Source: Aristolochia californica (Eukaryota; Streptophyta; Magnoliopsida; Piperales; Aristolochiaceae). Taken from it: DNA of 64,000 bases. Positions 25,348-38,487 of this stretch are shown here, in pieces (position 1 is the stretch's first letter; the number at the start of each line of letters is the position of its first letter). Under the pieces are notes generated by a model that saw nothing but the letters and a program-made list of their open reading frames with translations, did not search any database and was not told where the DNA came from. The translations under genes and the position numbers were made by a program. The stretch is from the NCBI GenBank assembly GCA_029961685.1, contig JARWKL010000002.1:21110908-21174907 (forward strand), given 5' to 3'.

Positions 25348-26700
25348 AGTCACTTTTAACTGAGTGTTGCCTCCCAAACCATAATTCAATTCTAAATTAT
25401 ATTATAGCCGTTAGACATCATTAATCGATCAAAACATTTATGATGATCTATGATTGTGAGGTCTACTTTTTGTAAATAGGCAAAAAGTGGGATGTTAGGC
25501 TCAGGTAAATATTCCACAGCACGATAATTTTAGAATTTAATTTTTCCAACTCCTTGAAATTTTTTGATCATTAGGTCATTTGCATCTTCAACATGTTTTA
25601 GGCATACATATCCATCACATTTAAAACATGTTAGGATCAATTAGAAATCTCTTACTTATAAAATTCTACCAAGCTATTAGGGGTTATACTAGTGGAATTT
25701 CCTAAACATGGATAAAAAACTTTGGTGTTAATTTTTAGTGCGAGAAATAATTTTGTTCATTTACATTTATTATAGTTTTCAATTTTTTGTATATATAAAC
25801 TCTTAAATTTTCATTTTATTGTGATCTATTTGCCTTATCGTTTTGTTTATGAGAAAAATGGGAGAGTGAAAACACAAGTTTGGATTTGAAAAAAAAATGA
25901 ACATCCAAAATAGAAATGCACAAATGCTGAAAGAGATATTTCCAAAGAAGTATTGGTTATTTTTAAGGATTGTAAACTCTTTTTGTTTTTTATGTATCCC
26001 GTTTTGCGATCATCGGAAGAGGGGGGCAAGGCATTTTTAATTGAGTGTTAATTCCCAAACCATAAGTCATTTCTAACAAAAATTATAGCCGTTACACATC
26101 ACTAATTGATCAAAACATTTATGATGATGTATGATTGTTAGGTCCGCTTTTGGTAAAATAGGCAAAAAGTTGGCTGATTGGCTCTGGTAAATATCCCACT
26201 TCACGGTAACTTGAGAATTTAAGTTTTTATACTCCTTGAAATTTATGGATCATTACATCATTTTCATCTCCAACATGTTTTAGGCATGGATATCCACCAC
26301 ATTTAAAAAAATTTAGGATCAATTAGAAATCTCTTTCTTTAAAAATTCCACCAAGCTATTAGAGGTTGTACTAGTGGAATTTCCCAAATATGGATAACAA
26401 AACTTTCGTGTTCATTTTTAGTGAGTGAAATAATTTTATTCACATACATTTATTATATTTTTCATTCTTATGCATACATAAACTCTAAAATTTTCACTTT
26501 GTTGTGATATATTTGCCTTATCTTTTTGTTTACGAGAAAAATCGGAGAGTGAAAACTCAAGTTTGGATTTGAAAAAAAATTGAACATCCAAAATGGAAAT
26601 GCACAAATTCTGAGAAAGATAATTCCAAAAAGACTCTGTGATTTTTAAGGATTGTAAACTCTTTTAGTTTTTTATATATTAGATTTTGCAATTATCGGAA

Positions 26701-26726
26701 GGGGGGGGGGGGGGGGGGGGGGGGGG
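26701..26726 (+). repeat. Poly-G tract, 26 G
   Basis: This is an uninterrupted G run inside an X-type monomer, between 'attatcggaa' and 'tggcgaggc'. Confidence 0.9.
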
Positions 26727-28100
26727 TGGCGAGGCATTTTAAACTTAGTGTTGCCTCCCAAACCATAATTAATTTCTAATATATATTATAGTCGTTACAC
26801 ATCATTAATCAATCAAAACATTTACCATGATATATGATTGTGAGGTCCACTTTTGTAAATAGGCAAAAAGTGGGATGTTAGGCTCTGGTAAATATTCCGC
26901 TGCAAGATGTTTTGAGAATTTAATTTTTCCAACTCCTTGAAATTTTTTGTGCATTAGGTCATTTGCATCTTCAACATGTTTCAGGCATACATATCCATCA
27001 CATTTAAAACATGTTAGGATCAATTAGAAATCTCTTTCTTATAAAATTCCACCAAGCTATTCGGTGTTGTACTAGTGGAATTTCCTAAACATGGATAACA
27101 AAACTTTGGAGTTAATTTTTAGAGAAATAAATTTATTCACTTACATTTATTATAGTTTTAAATTTTTTGCATACATAAACTCTTAAATTTTCATTAAATT
27201 TTCATTTTTTTGTGATCTATTTGCCTTATCGTTTTCTTTACGAGAAAAATGGGGAGTGAAAACACAAGTTTCGATTTGAAAAAAAATTGAACATCCAAAA
27301 TGGAAATGCACAAATGCTGAAGGAGATATTTCCAAAAAGTATCGGTCATTTTTTAGGATTGAAAACTCTTTTAGTTTTTCTCGTATTACGTTTTGCGATC
27401 ATCGAAAGAGTGGGGGCAAGGCATTTTTAATTGAGTGTTGATTCCCAAACCATAAGTCATTTCTAACAAAAATTATAGCCATTACACATCACTAATCGAT
27501 CAAAACATTTACGATGATGTATGATTGTGAGGTCCGCTTTTGGTAAAATAGGCAAAAAGTTGGCTGGTTGGCTCTGGTAACTATCCCACTGAAAGTTAAC
27601 TTGAGAATTGAATTGTTTGTACTCCTTGAAATTTATGGATCATTATGTCATTTTCGTCTTCAACATGTTTCAGGCATGCATATCCACCACATTTAAAACA
27701 TGTTAGGATCAATTAGAAATCTCTTTCTTCAAAAATTCCACCAAGCTATTAGGGGTTGTACTAGTGGAATTTCCCAAACATGGATAACAAAACTTTGGTG
27801 TTCATTTTTAGTGGGTGAAATAATCTACTTCACATACATTAACTATATTTATTATTTTTATGCATAGATACACTCTAAAATTTTCATTTTGTTGTGATAT
27901 ATTTGCCTTATCTTTTTGTTTACAAGACAAATGAGAGAGTGAAAACTCAAGTTTGGATTTGAAAAAAAATTGAAGATCCAAAATGGAAATGCACAAGTGC
28001 TGAGACAGATAATTCCAAAAAATCTATATGATTTTTAAGGATTGTAAACTCTTTCATTTTTTTATATATTAGGTTTTGCAATCATAGGAAGGGTGGGGGT

Positions 28101-28127
28101 GGGGGGGGGGGGGGGGGGGGGGGGGGG
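28101..28127 (+). repeat. Poly-G tract, 27 G
   Basis: This is an uninterrupted G run in an X-type monomer, preceded by GGGTGGGGGT. With the preceding blocks it is a strong candidate G-quadruplex on the + strand. Confidence 0.9.
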
Positions 28128-29578
28128 TGGTGGCGAGGCATTTTAAACTTAGTGTTGCCTCCCAAACCATAATTCATTTCTAAAATATATTAAAGCCGTT
28201 ACACATCATTAATCGAACAAAAATTTTACCATGATCTATGATTGTGTGGTGCACTTTTTGTAAATAGGCAAAAAGTGGGATGTTAGGCTCTGGTAAATAT
28301 TCCGCTGCACGATAATTTGAGAAATTAAGTTTTCCAACTCCTTGAATTTTTTTGATCATTAGGTCATTTGCATCTTCAACATATTTCAGGCATACATATC
28401 CATCACATTTAAAACATGTTAGGATCAATTAGAAATTTCTTTCTTATAAAATTCCACCAAGCTATTAGGTGTTGTACTAGTGGAATTTCCGAAACATGGA
28501 TAACAAAACTTTGGTGTTAATTTTTAGTGCAAGAAATAAATTTGTTCACTTACATTTATTATAGCTTTCAATTTTTTACAAACATAAACTCATAAATTTT
28601 CATTTTTTTGTGATCTATTTGCCTTACCGTTTTGTTTACGAGAAAAATGGGGGAATGAAAACACAAGTTTCGATTTGAAAACAAATTGAACACCCAAAAT
28701 GGAAATGCACAAATGCTAAAAGAGATATTTCCAAAAATTATCAGTCATTTTTAAGGATTGAAAACTCTTTTAGTTTTTCTCGTATTACGTTTTGCAATCA
28801 CCGGAAGAGGGGGGCAAGGCATTTTTAATTGAGTGTTGATTCCCAAACCATAAGTCATTTCTAACAAAAATTATAGTCGTTACACATCACTAATCGATCA
28901 AAATATTTACGATGATGAATGATTGTTAGGTCCGCTTTTGGTAAAATAGGCAAAAAGTTGGCTGGTTGGCTCTGGTAAATATCCAACTGCACGTTAACTT
29001 GTGAAATTGAATTGTTTGTACTCCTTGAAATTTATGGATCATTATGTCAGTTTCATCTTCAACATGTTTCAAGCATGCATATCCACCACATTTAAAACAT
29101 GTTAGGATCAATTAGAAATCTCTTTCTTCAAAAATTTCACCAAGCTATTAGGGGTTGTACTAGTGGAATTTCCCAAACATGGATAACAAAACTTTGGTGT
29201 TGATTTTTAGTGTGTGAAATAATTTTCTTCACATTAATTAATTATATTTATTTTTTTATGCATACATACATTCTAAATTTTTCACTTTGTAGTGATGTAT
29301 TTACCTTATCTTTTTGTTTACGAGAAAAATTGGAGAGTGAAAACTCAAGTTTAGATTTGAAAAAAAATTGAACATCCAAAATAAAAATTCACAAATGCTG
29401 AGAAAGATAATTCCAAAAAGATTATGTGATTTTTAAGGATTGTAACTTCTTTTATTTTTTTATATATTAGGTTCTGCAATCATCGAAATGGGGAGTGGCG
29501 AGGCATTTAAAACTTAGTGTTCCCTCCCAAACCAAAATTCATTTCTAAAATATCTTATAGCCGTTACACATCATTAAT

Positions 29579-29584
29579 CGATCA
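29579..29584 (+). other. Recombination junction between X and Y monomers at a 6-bp shared sequence
   Basis: Left of the junction the sequence is X-type insert ('aatatcttatagccg', 'catcattaatcgatca'). Right of it the sequence is Y-type insert ('ccagaagagggg', 'ggcaaggcatttttaattg'). Both parents carry cgatca: X within 'aatcgatcaaaac' and Y within 'tgcgatcaccagaag'. The product keeps one copy and loses about 0.6 kb, most of a Y monomer, giving the odd 784-bp unit at 29063-29846. The right side closely matches the segment from about 33680, including 'cacatcacaaatcgatc' and a shared small deletion near 29930 and 34037. Confidence 0.75.
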
Positions 29585-32500
29585 CCAGAAGAGGGGGGGC
29601 AAGGCATTTTTAATTGAGTGTTGATTCCCAAACCATAAGTCATTTCTAACAAAAATTATAGCCGTTACACATCACAAATCGATCAAAACATTTACGATGA
29701 TGTATGATTGTTATGTCCACTTTTGGTAAAATAGGAAAAAAGTTGGCTGGTTGACTCTGGTAAATATCCCACTGCACGTTAACTTGAGAATTTAATTTTT
29801 TGTACTCCTTGAAATTTATGGATCATTATGTCATTTTCTTCTTCAACATGTTTCAGACATGCATATCCACCACATTTAAAACATGTTAGGATCAATTAGA
29901 AATTCCTTTCTTCAAAAATTCCACCGAGCTTGAATTTCCCAAACATGGATAACAAAACTTTGGTGTTCGTTTTTAGTGAGTGAAATAATTTTCTTCACAT
30001 ACATTTATTATATTTTTCATTTTTATGCATACATAAACTCTAAACTTTTTACTTTGTTGTGATATATATGCCTTATCTTTTTGTTTACGAGAAAAATTGG
30101 AGAGTGAAAACTCAAGTTTGGATTTGAAAAAAAATTGAACATCTAAAATGGAAATGCACAAATGCTGAGAAAGATAATTCCAAAAAGTCTCTGTGATTTT
30201 TAAGGATTGTAAACTCTTTTAGTTTTTTATATATTAGATTTTGCAATTATCGGAAAGGAGGGGGGGGTGGCGAGGCATTTTAAACATAGTGTTGCCTCCC
30301 AAACCATAATTCATTTCTAATATATATTATAGCCGTTACACATCATTAATCGATCAAAACATTTACCATGATCTATGATTGTGAGGTCCACTTTTGTAAA
30401 TAGACGAAACGTGGGATGTTAGGCCCTGGTAAATATTCCGCTGCACGATAATTTGAGAATTTAATATTTCCAACTCCTAGAAATTTTTTAATCATTAGGT
30501 CATTTGCATCTTCAACATGTTTCAGGCATACATATCCATCACATTTAAAACATGTTAGGATCAATTAGAAATCTTTTTCTTAGAAAATTCCACCAAGCTA
30601 TTAGGTGTTGTACTAGTGGAATTTCCCAAAAATGGATAACAAAACTTTGGAGTTAATTTTTAGTGCGAGAAATAAATTTTTTCACTTACATTTATTATAG
30701 TTTTCAATTTTTTGCATACAAAAAGTCTTAAATTTTCATTTTGTTGTGATCTATTTGCCTTATCGTTTTGTTTACAAGAAAAATGGGGGAGTGAAAACAC
30801 AAGTTTCGATTTGAAAAAAAAATTGAATATCCAAAATGGAAATGCACAAATGTTGAAAGAGATATTTCAAAAAAGTATCGGTCATTTTTTAGGATTGAAA
30901 ACTCTTTTAGTTTTTCTCATATTATGTTTTGCGATCATTGGAAGAGGGGGGGCAAGGCATTTTTAATTGAGTGTTGATTCCCAAACCATAAGACATTTCT
31001 AACCAAAATTATTGCCGTTACACATCACTAATTGATCAAAACATTTACGATGATGTATGATTATTAGGTCTGCTTTTGGTAAAATAGGCAAAAAGTTGGC
31101 TGGTTGGCTCTGGTAAATATCCCACTACACGTTAACTTGAGAATTGAATTGTTTGTACTCCTTGAAATTTATGGATCATTATGTCATTTTCATCTTCACC
31201 ATGTTTTAGGCATGCATATCCACCACATTTAAACATGTTAGGATCAATTAGAAATCTTTTTCTTCAACAATTCCACCAAGCTATTAGGGGTTGTACTAGT
31301 GGAATTTCCCAAACATGGATAACAAAACTTTGGTGTTCATTTTTAGTGAGTGAAATAATCCTCTTCACATACATTAATTATATTTATAATTTTTATGCAT
31401 ACATACACTCTAAAATTTTCACTTTGTTGTGATATATTTGCCTTATTTTTTTGTTTACGAGAAAAATGGGAGAGTGAAAACTCAAGTTTGGATTTGAAAA
31501 AATATTAAACATCCAAAATGGAAATTCACAAATGCTGAGAAAGATAATTCAGAAAAGTCTCTATGATTTTTAACAATTGTAAACTCTTTTAGTTTTTTAT
31601 ATATTAGGTTTTGCAATCATGGGAAGGGTGTGTGGGGGGGGTTGGCGGGGCATTTTAAACTTAGTGTTGCCTCCCAAACCATAATTCATTTCTAAAATAT
31701 ATTAAAGCTGTTACTCATCATTAATCGAACAAAACATTTACCATGATCTATGATTGTGAGGTGCACATTTTGTAAATAGGCAAAAAGTGGGATGTTAGGC
31801 TCTGGTAAATATTCCGTTGCACGATAATTTGAGAATTTAAGTTTTCCAACCCCTTGAATTTTTTGTATCATTAGGTCATTTGCATCTTCAACATGTATCA
31901 GGCATACATATCAATCACATTTAAAACAAGTTAGGATCAATTAGAAATCTCTTTCGTATAAAATTCCACCAAGCTATTAGGTGTTGTACTAGAGGAATTT
32001 CCCAAACATGGATAACAAAACTTTGGTGTTAATTTTTACTGAGAGAAATAAATTTGTTCACTTACATTTATTATAGTTTTCAATTTTTTGCATACATAAA
32101 CTCTTAAATTTTCATTTTGTTGTGATCTATTTGCCTTATCGTTTTCTTTACGAGAAAAATGGGGGAGTGAATACACAAGTTTCGATTTGAAAACAAATTG
32201 AACATCCAAAATGGAAATGCACAAATGCTGAAAGAGATATTTCCAAAAATTATCGGTTATTTTTAAGGATTGAAAACTCTTTTAGTTTTTCTCGTATTAT
32301 GTTTTGCGATCACCGGAAGAGGGGTGGGCAAGGCATTTTTAATTGAGTGTTGATTCCCAAACCATAAGTAATTTCTAACAAAAATTATAGCCGTTACACA
32401 TCATTAATCGATCAAAATATTTACGATGATGTATGATTGTTAGGTTCGCTTTTGGTAAAATAGGCAAAAAGTTGGCTGGTTGGCTCTAGTAAATATCCCA

Positions 32501-33002
32501 ATGCACGTTAACTTGAGAATTGAATTGTTTGTACTCCTTGAAATTTATGGATCATTATGTCATTTTCATCTTCAACATGTTTCAGGCATGCATATCCACC
32601 ATATTTAAAACATGTTAGGATCAATTAGAAATCTCTTTCTTCAAAAATTCCACCAAGCTATTAGGGGTTGTACTAGTCGAATTTCCCAAACATGGATAAC
32701 AAAACTTTGGTGTTCATTTTTAATGAGTGAAATAATTTTCTTCTCATACATTAATTATATTTATTTTTTTATGCATACATACACTCTAAAATTTTCACTT
32801 TGTTGTGATATATTTACCTTATCTTTTTGTTTATGAGAAAAATCGAAGAGTGAAAACTCAAGTTTGGATTTGAAAAAAAATTGAACATCCAAAATGGAAA
32901 TGCACAAATGCTGAGAAAGATAATTCCAAAAAGTCTCTGTGATTTTTAAGGATTGTAAACTCTTTTAGTTTTTTATATATTTGGTTTTGCAATCATCGGA
33001 AA

Positions 33003-33035
33003 GGGGGGGGGGGGGGTGGGGGTGGGGGGGGGGGG
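33003..33035 (+). repeat. Interrupted poly-G tract, 31 G with two T interruptions
   Basis: Fourteen G, T, five G, T and twelve G lie in an X-type monomer. The T interruptions suggest an older expansion than the pure tracts at 26701 and 28101. Confidence 0.9.
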
Positions 33036-35302
33036 TGGCGAGGCATTTTAAACTTAGTGTTGCCTCCCAAACCATAATTCATTTCTAAAATATATTATAG
33101 CCGTTACACATCATTAATCGAACAAAATGTTTACCATGATCTATGATTGTGAGGTCCACTTTTTGTAAATAGGCAAAAAGTGGGATGTTAGGCTCTAGTA
33201 AATATTCCACTGCATGATAATTCGAGAATTTAAGTTTTCCAACTCCTTGAAATTTTTTTATCATTAGGTCATTTGCATCTTCAACATGTTTCTGGCATAC
33301 ATATCCATCACATTTAAAACATGTTAGGATCAATTAGAAATCTCTTTCTTATAAAATTCCACCAAGCTATTAGGTGTAATACTAGTGGAATTTCCCAAAC
33401 ATGGATAACAAAACTTTGGTGTTAATTTTTAGTGCGAGAAATAAATTTGTTCACTTACATTTATTATAGTTTTCAATTTTTTGCATACATAAACTCTTAA
33501 ATTTTCATTTTGTTGTGATCTATTTGCCTTTTCGTTTTGTTTACGAGAAAAATGGGGGAGTGAAAGCAAAAGTTTCGATTTGAAAAAAAATTGAACATCC
33601 AAAATGGAAATGCACAAATGCTGAAAGAGATACTTCATTTTTAAGGATTGAAAACTCTTTTAGTTTTTCTCGTATTACGTTTTGCGATCACCAGAAGAGG
33701 GGGGCAAGGCATTTTTAATTGAGTGTTGATTCCCAAACCATAAGTCATTTCTAACAAAAATTATAGCCGTTACACATCACAAATCGATCAAAACATTTAC
33801 GATGATGTATGATTGTTATGTCCGCTTTTGGTAAAATAGGTAAAAAGTTGGCTGGTTGACTCTGGTAAATATCCCACTGCACGTTAACTTGAGAATTTAA
33901 TTTTTTGTACTCCTTGAAATTTATGGATCATTATGTCATTTTCATCTTCAACATGTTTCAGACATGCATATCCACCACATTTAAAACATGTTAGGATCAA
34001 TTAGAAATCTCTTTCTTCAAAAATTCCCCCAAGCTATAATTTCCCAAACATGGATAACAAAACTTTGGTGTTCATTTTTAGTGAGTGAAATAATTTTCTT
34101 CACATACATTTATTATATTTTTCATTTTTATGCATACATAAACTCTAAAATTTTCACTTTGTTGTGATATATTTGCCTTATCTTTTTATTTACGAGAAAA
34201 ATTGGACAATGAAAACTCAAGTTTGGATTTGAATAAAAATTGAACATCCAAAATGGAAATGCAAAAATGTTGAGAATAATAATTCCATAAAGTCTCTGTG
34301 ATTTTTAAGGATTTTAAACTCTTTTAGTTTTTTATATATTATATTTTGCAATCATCAGAAGGGGCGGGGGGTGGCGAAGCATTTTAAACTTAGTATTGCC
34401 TCCCAAACCATAATTCATTTCTAAAATATATTATAGCCGTTACACATCATTAATCGATCAAAACATTTACCATGATTATGATTGTGAGGTCCACTTTTGT
34501 AAATAGGGAAAAAGTGGGATGTTAGGCTCTGGTAAATATTTCGCTGCACGATAATTTGAGAATTTAATATTTCCAACTCCTTGAATTTTTTTGATCATTT
34601 GGTCATTTGCATCTTCAACATGTTTCAGGCATAGATATCTATCACATTTAAAACATGTTAGGATCAATTAGAAATCTCTATCTTTTAAAATTCCACCATG
34701 CTATTAGGTGTTGTACTAGTGGAATTTCCCAAACATGGATAATAAAACTTTGGAGTTAATTTTTATTGTGAGAAATAAATTTGTTCACTTACATTTATTA
34801 TAGTTTTTAATTTTTTGCATACAAAAACTCTTAAATTTTCATTTTTTTGTGATCTATTTGCCTTATCATTTTGTTTACGAGAAAAATGGGGGAGTGAAAA
34901 CACAAGTTTCGATTTGCAAAAAAATATAACATCCAAAATGGAAATGCACAAATGCTGAAAGAGATATTTCCAAAAAGTATCGGTCATTTTTAAGGATTGA
35001 AAACTCTTTTAGTTTTTTATGTATTACATTTTGCAATCATCGAAAGAGGGGGAGGGGAGACATTTTTACCTGAGTGTTGACTCCCAAAACCATAAGTCAT
35101 GTCTAACAAAAATTACAGCCGTTACACATCATTAATCGATCAAAAAATTTTCGATGATCTATGATTGTTAGGTCTACTTTTTGTAAAATAGGCAAAAAGT
35201 GGGTCGTTTGGTTCTAGTAAATATCCCACCGCACGTTAACTTGAGAAATTTAATTTTTTCTACTCCTTGAAATTTTTGGATCATTAGGTCATTTTCATCT
35301 TC

Positions 35303-35345
35303 AACATGTTTCAGGCATGCATATCCACCACATTTAAAACATGTT
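35303..35345. repeat. Family B dyad: 9-bp inverted arms, 25-bp spacer (representative copy)
   Basis: The left arm aacatgttt (35303-35311) is the exact reverse complement of the right arm aaacatgtt (35337-35345). The spacer is 25 bp, the same as in family A. Relative to A, the left arm has T for C and the right arm has A for G at the paired position, so complementarity is kept. The form is the consensus in most B monomers of both orientations. Confidence 0.8.
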
Positions 35346-35982
35346 AGGATCAATTAGAAATCTCTTTCTTATAAAATTCCACCAAGCTATCAGGGGTTGT
35401 ACTAATGGAATTCTCAAACATGGATAATAAAACTCTGGTGTTCTTTTTTAGTACGTGAAATAATTTTCTTCAATTACATTTATTATAGTTTTCAATTTTT
35501 TGTATACATAAACTCTAAAATTTTCATTTTGTTGTGATCTATTAGCCATATCTTTTTGTTTACGAGAAAATTGGGTGAGTGAAAACTCAAGTTTGGATTT
35601 GAAAAAAAATTGAACATCCAAATTGGAAATGCGAAAATGCTCAGAGAGATAATTCCTAAAAGTATATGTGATTTTTAAGGATTGTAAGCTCTTTAAGTTT
35701 TTTATATATTACGTTTTGCAATCATCGGAAGAGGGGTGAGGCATTTTTAATTGAGTGTTGACTCCCCAACCATTAGTCATTTCTAACAAAATTATAGCCG
35801 TTACACATCATTAATCGATGAAAAAATTTACGATGATCTATGATTGTTAGGTCCGCTTTTTGCAAATAGGCAAAAAAGTTGATTGTTGGGCTCTGGTAAA
35901 TATTCCTCTGCACGTTTACTTGAGAATTTAATGTTTCCTTCTCCATGAAATTTTTGGATCATTAGGTCATTAGCTTCTTCAA

Positions 35983-38487
35983 CATGTTTCAGGCATGCAT
36001 ATCAACCACATTTAAAACATATTAGGATCACTTTGAAATCTCTTTCTTATGAAATTCAACCAAGCTATTAGGTTGTACAAGTGGAATTTCTGAAATATGG
36101 ATGACATAACTTTGGTGTTCATTTTTAGTGCATGAAATAATTTTCTTCTATACATTTATTATAGTTTTCAATTTTTTGCATACATAAACTCTTAAATTTT
36201 CATTTTGTTGTGAGCTATTTGCCTTATCTTTTTGTTTACGAGAAAAATGGGAGAGTGAAAAATCAAGTTTGGATTTGAAAAAAAATTGAACATCCAAAAT
36301 GGAAATGCACAAATGCTGAAAGAGATATTTCAAAAAAGTATCTGTGATTTTGAAGGATTGTAAACTCTTTTAGTTTTTGATATATTAGGTTTTCAATCAT
36401 CGGAATAAGGGGGGCGAGGTATTTTAAACTAAGTGTTGACTCCCAAGACTTAAGTCATTTCTAAAAAAAATTATAGCCGTTACACATCATTAATCGATCA
36501 AAACATTTACGATGATCAATAATTGTGAGGTCCGGTTTTAGTAAATAGGCAAAAAGTGGGTTGTTAGACTCTGGTAAATATTCCACTGCACGTTAACTTG
36601 AGAATTTAATTTTACCTACTACTTGAAATTTTTGGATCTGTAGGTCATTTGTATCTTCAACATGTTTCAGGCATGCATATCCACCACATTTAAAACATGT
36701 TAGGATCACTTTGAAATCTCTTTCTTATAAAATTCCACCAAGCTATTAGGGGTTGTACTAGTGGGATTTTCCAAACATGGATAAAAAAACTTTGGTGTTC
36801 ATTTTTAGTGCATGAAAAAAGGGAGAGAGAAAACTCATATTTGGATTTGAAAAACAATTGAACATCCAAAATGGAAATGAACAAATACTGAGAGAGATAA
36901 TTCCAAAAAGTATCTGTGATTTTTAAGGATTGTAAACACCTTTAGTTTTTTATCTATTAGGTTTTGCAATCATCGGAAGAGGGGGGCGAGGCATTTTACC
37001 TTAGTGTTGACTCCCAAACCATAAGTCACGTCTAACAAAAATTATAGCCGTTACACATCATTAATCAATCAAAACATTTATGATGATCTATAATTGTTAT
37101 GTCCAATTTTTTTTAAAATAGGCAAAAAGTGCGTCGTTAGGTTCTGGTAAATATCCCACCGCACGTTAACTTGAGAATTTAATTTTTTCTACTCCTTGAA
37201 ATTTTTGAATCATTAGGTCATTTGCATCTTCAATATGTTTCAGGCATGCATATCCACCACATTTAAAACATGTTAGGATCAATTAGAAATCCATTTCTTA
37301 TAAAATTCAACCAAGCTCTTAGGTTGTACAAGTGGAATTTCCCAAACATGGATGACATAACTTTGGTGTTCATTTTTAGTGTGTGAAATAATTTTCTTCA
37401 TTTACATTTATTATAGTTTTCAATTTTTTGCATACATAAACTCTTAAATTTTCATTTTGTTGTGAGCTATTTGCCTTACCTTTTTGTTTACGAGAAAAAT
37501 GGGAGAGTGAAAAATCAAGTTTAGATTTGAAAAAAAATTGAACATCCAAAATGGAAATGCACAAATGCTGAAAGAGATATTTCGAAAAAGTATCTGTGAT
37601 TTTGAAGTATTGTAAACTCTTTTAGTTTTTGATATATTAGGTTTTTCAATCATCGGAATAAGGGGGGTGAGGCATTTTAAACTTAGTGTTGACTCCCAAA
37701 CCTTAAGTCATTTCTAAAAAAAATTATAGCCGTTACACATCATTAATCGATCAAAAAATTTACAATGATCAATGATTGTGAGGTCCAGTTTTAGTAAATA
37801 GGCAAAAAGTGGGTTGTTAGACTCTGGTAAATATTCCACTACACGTTAATTGAGAATTTAATTTTACCTACTACTTGAAAATTTTGGATCTGTAGGTCAT
37901 TTGTATCTTCAACATGTTTCAGGCATGCATATCCACCAAATTTAAAACATGTTAGGATCACTTTGAAATCTCTTTCTTATAAAATTCCACCAAGCTATTG
38001 GGGTTGTACTAGTGGAATTTCCCAAACATGGATAAAAAAACTTTGGTGTTCATTTTTAGTGCATGAAAAAAGGGAGAGAGAAAACTCATGTTTGGATTTG
38101 AAAAAGAATTGAACATCCAAAATGGAAATAAAGAAAAATCAGAGAGAGATAATTCCAAAAAGTATCTGTGATTTTTAAGGATTGTAAACACCTTTAGTTT
38201 TTTATCTATTAGGTTTTGCAATCATCGGAAGAGGGGGGCGAGGCATTTTTACCTTAGTGTTGACTCCCAAACCATAAGTCATGTCTAACAAAAATTATAG
38301 CCGTTACACATCATTAATCGATCAAAACATTTATGATGATCTATAATTGTGATGTCCACTTTTTTTTAAAATAGGCAAAAAGTGGGTCGTTTGGTTCTGG
38401 TAAATATCCCACCGCACGTTAACTTGCGAATTTAATTTTTTCTACTCCTTGAAATTTTTGAATCATTAGGTCATATGCATCTTCAAC
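35983..38487 (+). repeat. Tandem duplication of a 1,252-bp B dimer (679 + 573 bp)
   Basis: Phase markers at 35983 and 36661 repeat at 37234 and 37913, offset about 1,252 bp. Shared private variants include 'ggttgtacaagtgg', 'tggatgacataac', 'gatatattaggtttt' followed by 'tcaatcatcggaataagg', 'cctactacttgaaa', 'ggatctgtaggtc' and a deletion of about 105 bp that fuses 'gtgcatgaaa' to 'aaagggagagag' (near 36815 and 38068). Two independent odd features repeated at the same offset make an in-tandem dimer duplication the simplest explanation. Confidence 0.85.
36812..36822 (+). other. Internal deletion junction in a B monomer (also at 38065-38075)
   Basis: The normal path from 'gtgcatgaaataattttc' through the 'gcatacataaactc' and 'tttgtttacg' blocks is missing. 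The two sides meet within a run of A, consistent with end joining at an A-tract. The loss is about 105 bp and makes the 573-bp unit. The copy near 38068 is a duplicate of the same event. Confidence 0.75.

Larger units (their letters stand above)
24891..35304 (+). repeat. Alternating X/Y dimer higher-order repeat, ~1.38 kb
   Basis: Two B subtypes alternate. Y monomers begin near 25592, 26975, 28380, 30516, 31892, 33285 and 34619. They carry 'catacatatccatcac', 'ggtgttgtactag', 'gtgcgagaaataaatttg', 'aagtttcgatttg', 'ctcgtattacgttttgc', 'agttggctggttggc' and 'aaatttatggatcattatg'. X monomers begin near 26274, 27664, 29063, 29847, 31200, 32576 and 33952. They carry 'cttcaaaaattccacc', 'cttcacatacatt', 'aacttagtgttgcctccc', 'aaccataattcatttc' and 'gtgggatgttaggctc'. 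Single copies vary in individual diagnostics. Dimer spacing is about 1,334-1,405 bp, varying mainly with the G-run inside X. The alternation breaks once, where the monomers at 29063 and 29847 are both X (recombinant junction near 29580). The monomer at 24891 looks like a Y-to-X mosaic. Confidence 0.8.
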
